A stretch of DNA of 64,000 bases, from contig NZ_CP067100.1 in NCBI RefSeq assembly GCF_016616235.1, positions 3,965,001-4,029,000 of the forward strand. Direction: 5' to 3'. The DNA comes from Bradyrhizobium diazoefficiens. Its GTDB lineage: Bacteria; Pseudomonadota; Alphaproteobacteria; Rhizobiales; Xanthobacteraceae. Below the pieces are notes generated by a model that saw nothing but the letters and a program-made list of their open reading frames with translations, had not been told where the DNA came from and did not search any database. The position numbers were made by a program, and so were the translations under genes. Below are positions 40,551 to 48,087 of the stretch, piece by piece. Numbering within the stretch: the stretch's first letter is position 1; the number at the start of each line of letters is the position of its first letter.

Positions 40551-40980
40551 TGGTAGTCTCCTGTAGTTCGATTCAGCTCTTGCCGGAGCCTCATCGTTGA
40601 AATGAATATATATGAGAGTAGTGCAGTGCGAAAGTTCCGATGTTGCGATGCAGCTAAGCGCAGCGTGCATAGCGCTGGTAACGGACGATTAACCTGCAGG
40701 CAACCTCGCCCGAACGAAGGACGAAGCGGACCTCATTCTGTCATAAAGCTCCGTGGATACACGGGCTTAAGGCGGCTGTCGGGACGGTCCTCTCCCATGC
40801 GGAAATAGATTGCGTTCCCGCTGTCCGCAAGGCGAGCGTCCAGCGTCTAGGCCCAAGTCTCGCATGCGCAAACCGCATGCGATGTTGGCCTATAGAAATG
40901 AATTTTGATTCACTTGAGGGGTGCGCGCGTAGGGACACCAGCTAGCGATTCGGCGAGCTCTTAGCCGGCGGCCGGATGTT
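40551..40980. other. 430-bp intergenic region with one perfect inverted repeat
   Basis: It lies upstream of the DUF1127 gene and downstream of the lytic transglycosylase gene. It contains the DUF1127 promoter and a perfect inverted repeat at 40860-40882. Short ORFs across it have poor codon use. A small RNA is possible but cannot be shown from sequence alone. Confidence 0.5.
40860..40882. promoter_or_regulatory. Perfect 9-bp inverted repeat
   Basis: TCGCATGCG and CGCATGCGA flank the 5-nt loop CAAAC. It lies about 100 bp past the lytic transglycosylase stop and 310 bp upstream of the DUF1127 start. There is no T-tract on either side. It could be an RNA stem or an operator; its role is not known. 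Confidence 0.4.
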
Positions 40981-41805
40981 TTAGGGGGCGTGCGCGAGCT
41001 GGGTGGCGAAATAGGCGACGGTCTTGGAATAGACCTCGCTCTTGTTCCATTGCTGTAGCACCGCAAAATTCGGACTGCCGGGTTGCCAATCCTTGCCGCG
41101 CTGCCAGCCATAGCTGGCGAGATAATTGGCGGTGGAGGCGAGAACGTCGGGCGCATTGTGAAGGAGATCGCGCTTGCCATTGCCGTCGAAATCGACAGCG
41201 TATTTCAGCCAGGACGACGGCATGAACTGGGTCTGACCGAGCTCGCCGGCCCAGGCGCCCTTCATGTCGCCGGGGGCCAGGTCGCCACGCTGGACGATGC
41301 GCAGCGCATCCATCAGCTCGGCGCGAAACTGCTCGGAACGACGGCAGTCATAAGCCAGCGTCGCTAGCGAGCGGATGGTCGCGAACTTGCCGGTGTTGAC
41401 GCCGAAATCGGTCTCAAGACCCCAGATCGCGACCAGCACCTCGCCGGGCACGCCATAGGTCTGCTCGATGCGGGAGAGCACCGAGCCGTATTGCTTCATC
41501 ATGTTGGAGCCGCGCGTCATCCGCGGCGGCACCATGCGGCCGGAAAACTCCTCGAAGGTCTGGGTGAAGACTTTTTGCGACTTGTCACGGTTGAGCACGT
41601 TCTGGTCGAGCGTCACGCCGGCAAGCCCGGCGGCAATGGCCTGCTGCGAGATGCCTTTGGCAGCGGCGTCCGCTTTGAAGTCGGCAAGCCAGGCGTCGAA
41701 ATTTCCGGAGCCGCAGGCGACCGCAGCAAGTACTGGCTGGGCGGACAGGATGGACGCGGAGAGGGCGAAGGCTGCGAGAGCGAGACGAGAAATCGTCGGG
41801 GTCAT
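40981..41805 (-). CDS. Lytic murein transglycosylase (MltB family)
   Basis: 274 residues with a signal peptide (cleavage near VLAAVA, residue 29). The SLT_2/MltB fold has the catalytic Glu in VAIWGLETDFGVNTG and WAGELGQTQFMPSSWLKYAVDFDGNGKRD. It cleaves the MurNAc-GlcNAc bond to form 1,6-anhydro ends in the periplasm. No peptidoglycan-binding domain is appended. Start chosen from the signal peptide. Confidence 0.92.
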   Translation of the reverse strand: MTPTISRLALAAFALSASILSAQPVLAAVACGSGNFDAWLADFKADAAAKGISQQAIAAGLAGVTLDQNVLNRDKSQKVFTQTFEEFSGRMVPPRMTRGSNMMKQYGSVLSRIEQTYGVPGEVLVAIWGLETDFGVNTGKFATIRSLATLAYDCRRSEQFRAELMDALRIVQRGDLAPGDMKGAWAGELGQTQFMPSSWLKYAVDFDGNGKRDLLHNAPDVLASTANYLASYGWQRGKDWQPGSPNFAVLQQWNKSEVYSKTVAYFATQLAHAP

Positions 41806-41939
41806 CAGATGAAATGGATTCCGTGAAGTGATCTGACCGGCGGCGCAATCTCGATTGTAACCGCGGCCAAAGCAAGGCGTATGACGGTTCGCGATCCTGC
41901 CCGAGCGAGGCTCGGACAGGACCGCATGTCACGATATCG

Positions 41940-42848
41940 TCAGCCGCCCGTCCTGTTACGCCAGGGGAAGAGGTTGGCGGGGAAGTCAGCGGCCGGCTTG
42001 CGCGGACGCTGCGGTGGGGGCGGCACCGGCCGTGCGCCGGGCTCGGACACGATCACCTTGCGGTAGAGGTGCCAGGTGGCATGGCCGAGCAGGGGGATCA
42101 CCACAGCAAGGCCGAGGAAGGCCGGGATCGTGCCGAGCGCCAGCAGCACCGCCACGATCACGCCCCAGGCTGCCATCGGCACCGGGTTCTTGGCGACGAC
42201 GCGGAGCGAGGTCACCATCGCCTCGAATGCCCCGGCATGGCGGTCGAGCATCAGGGGGAACGACACGGCGCTGATGCAGAGTGCCGCGAGCGCGAACAGG
42301 AAGCCAGTGCCGCAGCCGACCACGATCAGCCACCAGCCTTGCGGAGTGGTCAGCACGCGCGTCACGAAATCGGAGATCCCGGTCACGCCTTCGTAGCCGA
42401 ATGCCGACACATAAATGGCCTGCGCGGTTGCAACCCAGGTCACGAACAGGGCGAGCAGCAGCGTGCCGAGGCCGAGCATCGCGCCGAACGAGGGCGAACG
42501 CAGCACCTCCATGGCATCCCAGGCGCTCGCCTCTTCACCGCGTTCGCGCCGGCTGGAGAGCTCGTAGAGACCGAGCGCCGCGAACGGCCCGATCAGTGCA
42601 AAGCCGGCGGCCAGCGGAAACAACAGCGGCAACACCGAATAGCCCATCACCACGCGGGCGAGCACGAGGCCCAGCACCGGATAAATCACGCAGAGGATGA
42701 TGGCGTGGCTCGGCACCGCCTTGAAATCCTCCCAGCCGCGCTTCAGCGCGTCGTGCAGATCGGAGAGTTGGATGGTACGGATCACCGGTCCAGCCGCGTC
42801 AGTGGGCCGGGCCATCGTCGGGACATTGCCCTGGTAGAATGTGGCCAT
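41940..42848 (-). CDS. DUF2189 domain-containing membrane protein
   Basis: 302 residues from the ATG at 42848, with AAGGGAG upstream; the longer start at 42911 adds a poor extension. About six transmembrane helices. The segment DLHDALKRGWEDFKAVPSHA is typical of DUF2189 proteins, found in many alphaproteobacteria with no established function. The C-terminal tail is Pro/Arg-rich. Confidence 0.82.
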   Translation of the reverse strand: MATFYQGNVPTMARPTDAAGPVIRTIQLSDLHDALKRGWEDFKAVPSHAIILCVIYPVLGLVLARVVMGYSVLPLLFPLAAGFALIGPFAALGLYELSSRRERGEEASAWDAMEVLRSPSFGAMLGLGTLLLALFVTWVATAQAIYVSAFGYEGVTGISDFVTRVLTTPQGWWLIVVGCGTGFLFALAALCISAVSFPLMLDRHAGAFEAMVTSLRVVAKNPVPMAAWGVIVAVLLALGTIPAFLGLAVVIPLLGHATWHLYRKVIVSEPGARPVPPPPQRPRKPAADFPANLFPWRNRTGG

Positions 42849-43182
42849 GGTCGCTAGCTCCCTTGCCAAGCGGCCGAGTCCGGCGCCGGTAACGGCGCAA
42901 GCGGCCGCCATTCTCTGAGTTGCGCGATCCCGAACCAGACGCGAATTCCGGAAGGCATCGCAAGCTGAGCGTGAAGGGTACGCCTATTTCCGAGTCCTGT
43001 CGCTCACGCTTGGGTGAAATTCGATGCCGCAGCGCAACTTCGAATGTGTCATTCGGTCGTCATTTCGCCGCAGATAAGCTGATGCTGCTTGTTGGCTCGC
43101 GGAACTTCGCGGGCGCAGCGGCGTAACTTCGTCTATAAGGCCATTCAGGGTCCTTCCAACGGATCCTTTTCGGGGAGCAGAC
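42849..43182. other. Divergent promoter region between DUF2189 and DUF3597 genes
   Basis: 334 bp without a credible gene. Weak inverted repeats such as AGCGTGA/TCACGCT (near 42967 and 43004) are visible. A GGGGAG ribosome-binding site precedes the DUF3597 start. No known operator is identified. Confidence 0.4.
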
Positions 43183-43596
43183 ATGAGCATTTTCGGGAAA
43201 ATCATGGGCGCGATCTTCGGCAGCCATCCGGCTTCCGCCGCACCCGCAGGCAGCGCACCGTCGAACAGCGCGCCTGCAGGCGCTGCGCCGAGCGGATCGG
43301 CGCCGTCATCGGCTCCCGGTGCAGCGCCCGCGGCAACGGTCGACGTCGCCGCGATCGTCGACAAGGCCGCGGCCGCGCACAAGGGCGAGAAGCTGGAGTG
43401 GCGCACCTCGATCGTCGACCTCATGAAGGCGCTCGACGTCGATTCCAGCCTTGCCGCGCGCAAGGACCTCGCCAAGGAGCTCGGCTATACCGGCGACATG
43501 AACGACTCGGCCAGCATGAACGTCTGGCTGCACAAGCAGGTCATGTCCAAGCTCGCCGCCAATGGCGGCAAGCTGCCGCCGGAGATCAAGCACTGA
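43183..43596 (+). CDS. DUF3597 domain-containing protein
   Basis: 137 residues. An N-terminal segment MSIFGKIMGAIFGSHPASA is followed by an Ala/Pro/Gly/Ser-rich linker (about 20-55) and the DUF3597 domain (VAAIVDKAAAAHKGEKLEWR, DLMKALDVDSSLAARKDLAK). This last part resembles a small helical domain. The function is unknown. A strong terminator follows within 34 bp. Confidence 0.88.
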   Translation: MSIFGKIMGAIFGSHPASAAPAGSAPSNSAPAGAAPSGSAPSSAPGAAPAATVDVAAIVDKAAAAHKGEKLEWRTSIVDLMKALDVDSSLAARKDLAKELGYTGDMNDSASMNVWLHKQVMSKLAANGGKLPPEIKH

Positions 43597-43629
43597 TCGA
43601 TTGCTTGGTCATTGCCAGGCATTAGCAGG

Positions 43630-43655
43630 GCCCGCGATCTCGCGGGCTCTTTTGC
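43630..43655 (+). terminator. Rho-independent terminator after the DUF3597 gene
   Basis: GCCCGCGA (43630-43637) and CGCGGGC (43641-43647) form a stem with a short loop and are followed by TCTTTTGCTTT. The hairpin lies between converging genes and would end the DUF3597 transcript. Confidence 0.8.
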
Positions 43656-43657
43656 TT

Positions 43658-43933
43658 TCAGGCGACGAGGTCGGCATCTTCCGGATGCCGATCGAGATAA
43701 TCGACGACGAAGCCGCAGCCCGCGATCACTTTCCTGCCGTCGCGGCGGATCAGCTCCAGCGCGCCCTTCACCAGCTCCGACCCGACGCCGCGGCCGCGCA
43801 GCGCGCGCGGCGTTTCGGTGTGAGTGATAATCACCGCGGACGGCGTCAGCCGGTAATTGGCGAAGGCGATTTCGCTGCCGACGTCGAGCTCGAAACGGCT
43901 CTTGTCCTTGTTGTCGCGAACCGATGCCGCCAT
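43658..43933 (-). CDS. Small GNAT N-acetyltransferase (YidJ/GTNAT type), paralogue 1
   Basis: 91 residues. The short GNAT-like fold carries the acetyl-CoA loop in RALRGRGVGSELVKGALEL and a C-terminal GFVVDYLDRHPED. It is a clear paralogue of the protein at 44654-44929: both have the ITHTE(T/V)P-type segment and the same length. Substrates of these minimal acetyltransferases are unknown. Confidence 0.88.
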   Translation of the reverse strand: MAASVRDNKDKSRFELDVGSEIAFANYRLTPSAVIITHTETPRALRGRGVGSELVKGALELIRRDGRKVIAGCGFVVDYLDRHPEDADLVA

Positions 43934-44101
43934 GCCAGATCCTTCCGACGTGCCTGTTGCTTGCTGATCTAGGAGCGCGGGCCCGCCCTTGGCAAGGCGC
44001 GGCCGAGGGAGGTTGCTGCAGGGCAGCTATCCGCACATGCCACGCGAGAGCCCCCAAAAATTCCCTCGTCCCGTTCTTGCAAGTTCCGCGGCCGACCCCA
44101 C

Positions 44102-44115
44102 GTCCTCTAGAGGAC
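44102..44115. promoter_or_regulatory. Perfect 14-bp palindrome upstream of the SPW protein gene
   Basis: GTCCTCTAGAGGAC is self-complementary over its whole length and lies 90 bp before the ATG at 44206. Such an uninterrupted palindrome is a typical dimeric repressor site, but the binding protein is unknown. Confidence 0.4.
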
Positions 44116-44205
44116 ATACGCCCGAATGCGGCCGGCAAGGTCGCTAGACATTCGGTGTGTCATGATCGCCGGCCGCAGACGTATGCCTCTTTGTAGGAGG
44201 GTACG

Positions 44206-44604
44206 ATGTCGGACTTTGGTTTCTTGAATACTCATCGAACATGGGAAGACTGGTGCGGGATGCTGCTCGGCGCGCTGATTGTGGTCTCGCCGTGGTTTCC
44301 GATTCAGGATCGAGTGCCCCTCGCTGGACACGACATGATGATCCTGAACGCGGTCGCAGGCGGCCTCGTCGTGTTTGGCATCAGCCAGCTCGAATATGTC
44401 GCGCTGCAGCGCTGGCAAGAGGTGGCGACGATCCTGGTCGGACTGTGGCTCATCGCCTCGCCCTATGTCCTCGGCTATTCCGGTGAAGGCGCGCTTCGCA
44501 TCTATCACACGAGCCTCGGTGCGGTGGTGGTGCTGCTCGGCCTGCTCCAGCTGTGGCAGGATTGGGATCTGAACGACCAGGACATGCTGAGGCACGGACG
44601 ATAG
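44206..44604 (+). CDS. SPW repeat protein (membrane)
   Basis: 132 residues with four hydrophobic segments arranged as two repeats of the SPW family. The repeat signatures are IVVSPWFP in the first half and WLIASPYVLGYSG in the second. A strong AGGAGGG ribosome-binding site lies just upstream. Members are integral membrane proteins of unknown function. It sits between two convergent GNAT paralogues. Confidence 0.9.
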   Translation: MSDFGFLNTHRTWEDWCGMLLGALIVVSPWFPIQDRVPLAGHDMMILNAVAGGLVVFGISQLEYVALQRWQEVATILVGLWLIASPYVLGYSGEGALRIYHTSLGAVVVLLGLLQLWQDWDLNDQDMLRHGR

Positions 44605-44653
44605 GCGGGGGATATCGGCGGGTCCGCCGGCGACGGACGGCGGGCCTGCATGC

Positions 44654-44929
44654 TCATGGTTTCACCAGGTCCTGATAGTCCGGATGCTTCTCGATCCACG
44701 CTTTCACGAACGGACATTGCGGGATCAGCTTCAATCCGGCCGCGCGGACCTCGTCGAGCGCGCCTTGCACCAGTCTTGAGCCGACGCCCTTGCCGCCGAG
44801 CTCCTTCGGGACCTCGGTGTGCTCGAAGGTGATGACGTCGCCATCGAGCTTGTAATGTTCGGTCGCAAGATGCCCTTCGACCTCGAGCTCATAGCGGTGA
44901 TGGGCCTTGTTGTTGATGACGTCGCTCAT
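44654..44929 (-). CDS. Small GNAT N-acetyltransferase (YidJ/GTNAT type), paralogue 2
   Basis: 91 residues. Key segments are HTEVPKELGGKGVGSRLVQG (acetyl-CoA loop) and PQCPFVKAWIEKHPDYQDLV. It resembles the protein at 43658-43933 and other minimal GNATs. It follows the 36-residue ORF and the lipoprotein gene on the same strand and could be co-transcribed with them. Confidence 0.9.
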   Translation of the reverse strand: MSDVINNKAHHRYELEVEGHLATEHYKLDGDVITFEHTEVPKELGGKGVGSRLVQGALDEVRAAGLKLIPQCPFVKAWIEKHPDYQDLVKP

Positions 44930-44940
44930 GTCGTCTCCGA

Positions 44941-45051
44941 TCAGCCTTTCAGCGAGTCCGCCGGCCAGGGGTCACGCACGAAGTCGTAACGCCCGGTCAG
45001 GTCGGCGGGTTTCCGCTCGTTGGGGTGGCCGATGATGGCCGTTCGGTTCAA
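44941..45051 (-). CDS. Putative 36-residue protein coupled to the lipoprotein gene
   Basis: A TTG at 45051 overlaps the lipoprotein stop as TTGA and opens 36 codons. Almost all codons end in G or C (about 29 of 33 examined), as in neighbouring real genes, and the peptide ends in TGRYDFVRDPWPADSLKG. There is no ATG and only a weak upstream purine run (AAAGCGAG), so translation would rely on coupling. No family is recognised. This could also be an unannotated conserved tail. Confidence 0.45.
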   Translation of the reverse strand: MNRTAIIGHPNERKPADLTGRYDFVRDPWPADSLKG

Positions 45052-45416
45052 TTGCTCGCTTTGGCGAGCCTGGAATCTTCGGGCTGCGGCTGCGGACGAA
45101 GGCAGCCTTGGCAGATGACCAGGGAGCGGTTGACCCTGGCTTCCTGTTCGTCCGCCATGCCATCCTGCGCGTGCCACCATTCTCCGGAGGAGGGCTGAAG
45201 TCCCGCTTCCGCCCGGTTGCGCTCGGCGCCGCTGCCGCGCGCGGCACGTGATGATAGGCCCGAGGCGGAACGCGGCTGGTTGGGATCCTCGCCGGCACCG
45301 TCCCAAGCATAACGCGCGGGCCTGAAGGCAGGATCGGGTGCGAGATAAGCTTGCGGGGCGACGGCACATCCGCCGAGCGCCAGCGACAACAGGAGGACGG
45401 CGGGCGCTTTGACCAT
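45048..45416 (-). CDS. Small putative lipoprotein
   Basis: 122 residues from the ATG at 45416. The N-terminus LLLSLALGGCAVAPQ has a lipobox (LGGC, Cys17), so the protein is probably lipid-anchored. The rest is polar, with two Cys in the C-terminal half (VICQGCLRP) that could bind metal or form a disulfide. The domain is not recognised. The open frame extends far upstream over the acyl-CoA synthetase gene on the other strand, but only this part is supported. Confidence 0.68.
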   Translation of the reverse strand: MVKAPAVLLLSLALGGCAVAPQAYLAPDPAFRPARYAWDGAGEDPNQPRSASGLSSRAARGSGAERNRAEAGLQPSSGEWWHAQDGMADEQEARVNRSLVICQGCLRPQPQPEDSRLAKASN

Positions 45417-45593
45417 GATGCGGCACTCTGTACGCGAGAACTGACGGAGGTTGCGCCGATCATGTTTAAAATTCCCTGAACGTTTGGCTGGGCTGCGCCG
45501 CGCCTCACGGTCTTGCGGCGGCATGTTCGATGGCGATAAATGGCCTGCAATGAGCGGACCGCGCGCGCCGTCCGCCGCCGGAGAGGAAGCCCG

Positions 45594-47201
45594 ATGCAGC
45601 CCTTGCGCATGTCCCGCCGCGTCATGAATCTCGCTCACATGCTGACCCAGAATGCGCGGCGGCATGGGACGCGCCTCGGCTTTGTCTGGGGGGACAAATC
45701 CTGGACCTGGCGCGAGATCGATGCGCAGGTCTCCGCGCTGGCCGCGGCGCTCGCCGCGCGCGGCATCAGCAAGGGGGACCGCATCCTCGTGCATTCCAAG
45801 AACGGCGACGAGATGTTCTTCTCGATGTTCGCAGCGTTCCGGCTCGGTGCGGTCTGGGTGCCCACCAATTTCCGTCTGATGCCGGACGAGGTCACTTATC
45901 TCGCGCAGGCCTCCGGCGCGAAAGGATTCCTGTGCCATGCCGATTTTCCGGAGCATGCCGCGGCCGTGACGGGCGGAGCGCTGGAATTCACCTGGAGCAT
46001 CGGCGGCAAGGCCGCCTTCGGCGAGCACTCTGTGGCCGATGCGATCGCCTCGAAGGCTGGTACCGTCGTCGAGAACGTCGCGGTCGAGCATGACGATCCC
46101 TGCTGGTTCTTCTTCACCTCGGGAACCACCGGCCGTTCCAAGGCGGCGGTGCTGACGCATGGCCAGATGGGTTTTGTCGTCACCAACCATCTCGCCGATC
46201 TGACGCCTGGAGTCACCGAAAACGATGCCTCGCTTGTGGTGGCGCCGCTGTCGCATGGTGCCGGCGTGCATCAGCTGGTGCAGACCGCGCGTGGCGTGCG
46301 CACCGTGCTGCTGCCGACCGAGAAGTTCGACATCGACGAGGCGTTCCGCCTGATCGAGAAGCACCGTGTCAGCAATCTCTTCACCGTGCCGACGATCCTC
46401 AAGATGATGGTCGAGCACCCCGCCGTCGACAAATACGATCACTCCTCGCTGCGCCACGTGATCTATGCCGGCGCGCCGATGTATCGCGAGGACCAGAAGA
46501 CGGCGCTGAGGAAGCTCGGCAAGGTCATCGTGCAGTATTTTGGACTCGGCGAGGTCACCGGCAACATCACGGTGCTGCCCGCGGCGCTGCACGATCCCGA
46601 TGACGGGCCGCATGCGAAGATCGGCACCTGCGGTTTCGAGCGCACAGGCATGCAGGTTTCGATCCAGGATGACGAAGGCCGCGAGCTCGGGGCAAACCAG
46701 AGCGGCGAGATTTGCGTGATCGGGCCGGCCGTGCTCGCCGGCTATTACGACAACCCCGAGGCCAATGCGAAGGCGTTCCGCAACGGCTGGTTCCGCACCG
46801 GCGACCTCGGCCACATGGACGAGGAAGGGTTTGTCTACATCACGGGACGCGCGTCGGACATGTACATCTCCGGCGGCTCCAACATCTATCCGCGCGAGAT
46901 CGAGGAGAAGATCTTGACCCATCCCGCGGTCGGCGAGGTCGCCGTACTCGGCGTGCCCGATGCGACCTGGGGCGAGGTCGGCGTCGCCGTCTGCGTTGCG
47001 CGCGAGGGTGCGAAGCCGGTGAGTGAAGCCGAGATGGCGGCATTCCTCTCACCAAAGGTCCCGCGCTACAAGATGCCGAAGCGCTTCTTCTTCTGGGAGG
47101 CGCTGCCGAAATCCGGCTATGGCAAGATTCCAAAACGCATGGTGCGCGACGAGCTCGAGGCGCGCGGGCTGCTCGATCTCGACAAGACGAAGACGGGCTG
47201 A
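45594..47201 (+). CDS. Acyl-CoA synthetase (AMP-forming)
   Basis: 535 residues from the ATG at 45594, with GAGGAAG upstream. An ANL-superfamily ligase that activates a carboxylic acid through an acyl-AMP intermediate. The P-loop is FFTSGTTGRSKA, the A5-type region YFGLGEVTGN, the hinge TGRASDMYISGGSNIYP, and the C-terminal lysine lies in KSGYGKIPKRM. It resembles FadD-like fatty- or aryl-acyl-CoA ligases; the substrate cannot be told. A PPC-domain gene follows after 9 bp. Confidence 0.9.
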   Translation: MQPLRMSRRVMNLAHMLTQNARRHGTRLGFVWGDKSWTWREIDAQVSALAAALAARGISKGDRILVHSKNGDEMFFSMFAAFRLGAVWVPTNFRLMPDEVTYLAQASGAKGFLCHADFPEHAAAVTGGALEFTWSIGGKAAFGEHSVADAIASKAGTVVENVAVEHDDPCWFFFTSGTTGRSKAAVLTHGQMGFVVTNHLADLTPGVTENDASLVVAPLSHGAGVHQLVQTARGVRTVLLPTEKFDIDEAFRLIEKHRVSNLFTVPTILKMMVEHPAVDKYDHSSLRHVIYAGAPMYREDQKTALRKLGKVIVQYFGLGEVTGNITVLPAALHDPDDGPHAKIGTCGFERTGMQVSIQDDEGRELGANQSGEICVIGPAVLAGYYDNPEANAKAFRNGWFRTGDLGHMDEEGFVYITGRASDMYISGGSNIYPREIEEKILTHPAVGEVAVLGVPDATWGEVGVAVCVAREGAKPVSEAEMAAFLSPKVPRYKMPKRFFFWEALPKSGYGKIPKRMVRDELEARGLLDLDKTKTG

Positions 47202-47210
47202 GCGCAGGCG

Positions 47211-48071
47211 ATGCGGAGTATCAAGCAGCCGGGCGCGCTTGTTGCCGAACGCATCCAATGGGTGGAGGCGAGGGGGCGTGCCTTTACGTTCACCCTTCAA
47301 GCCGGCCTGCCGCTGCTGGAAGCCGCGCACCGCGGCTTTGCGGCGGAAGGTTTTGCGGGCGGCGTGCTGAATTTCGGCCGCGGCGCGCTCGGGCCGTTCG
47401 CCTATGTGATGCCGGCGTTGTCGAAGACCGGCGAAAACGCCGCGTTCTACAGCGACACCTATCGGCCCGCAGGCGTGACGCGCACCAGGCTCGGCAGCAT
47501 GACGCTCGGCATGCGCGACGGCACGCCGTTCTTTCATTGCCACGGGCTCTGGACCGAGGCGGACGGCAAGGCGAGCGGCGGCCACATGCTGCCGGACGAG
47601 ACCGTTGTCGCCGAGCCATTCGCGGTCGAAGCCTTCGGCATCGACGGCGCGATGTTCGCCGCCGAGCCAGACCCCGAGACCAATTTCAAGCTGTTCGGGC
47701 CGGGCACGGCCGCGAGCACCGGTGCGCGCACGACGAGCCGCGCCTTCGCGTTGCGGCTGCGGCCGAACCAGGATTTTGCTGGCTGCCTCGAAGAGTTTTG
47801 CCGTGCTCACGGCATCGCGCGTGCGAAGATTCATGGTGGTGTCGGCTCGACCATCGGCGCGCGCTTCACCCATGGGGGCGTGACTGAGCCGTTCGCTACA
47901 GAGCTGGCGGTGACGGCAGGCGCGATCGCGCCGGGTTCCTCCGGTGCGCTGGAAGCTGCGCTCGATGTTGCGCTGATCGATTACACCGGCGGCATTGCGG
48001 AGGGCCGTTTGGTCCGCGGCGACAACCCCGTCTTGATGACCATGGAGCTGGTGCTCGAGGTGCTGGGCTAG
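47211..48071 (+). CDS. Tandem PPC (DUF296) domain protein
   Basis: 286 residues with two PPC-like domains. The first half has FFHCHGLWTEADG, with the His-x-His pair typical of the DUF296 metal site. The second half has GIARAKIHGGVGSTIGARFTHGGVTEPFATELAVTAG. Single PPC domains are found in plant AT-hook proteins and many bacterial proteins of unknown role. It lies 9 bp after an acyl-CoA synthetase gene, so it likely shares that pathway. Confidence 0.85.
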   Translation: MRSIKQPGALVAERIQWVEARGRAFTFTLQAGLPLLEAAHRGFAAEGFAGGVLNFGRGALGPFAYVMPALSKTGENAAFYSDTYRPAGVTRTRLGSMTLGMRDGTPFFHCHGLWTEADGKASGGHMLPDETVVAEPFAVEAFGIDGAMFAAEPDPETNFKLFGPGTAASTGARTTSRAFALRLRPNQDFAGCLEEFCRAHGIARAKIHGGVGSTIGARFTHGGVTEPFATELAVTAGAIAPGSSGALEAALDVALIDYTGGIAEGRLVRGDNPVLMTMELVLEVLG

Positions 48072-48087
48072 TCTCGCCGGGCGATCA

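Noticed and set aside
45417..46922. Minus-strand extension of the lipoprotein frame
   Set aside because: Only the last 122 codons have a signal peptide; the part opposite the acyl-CoA synthetase gene has no protein-like features.
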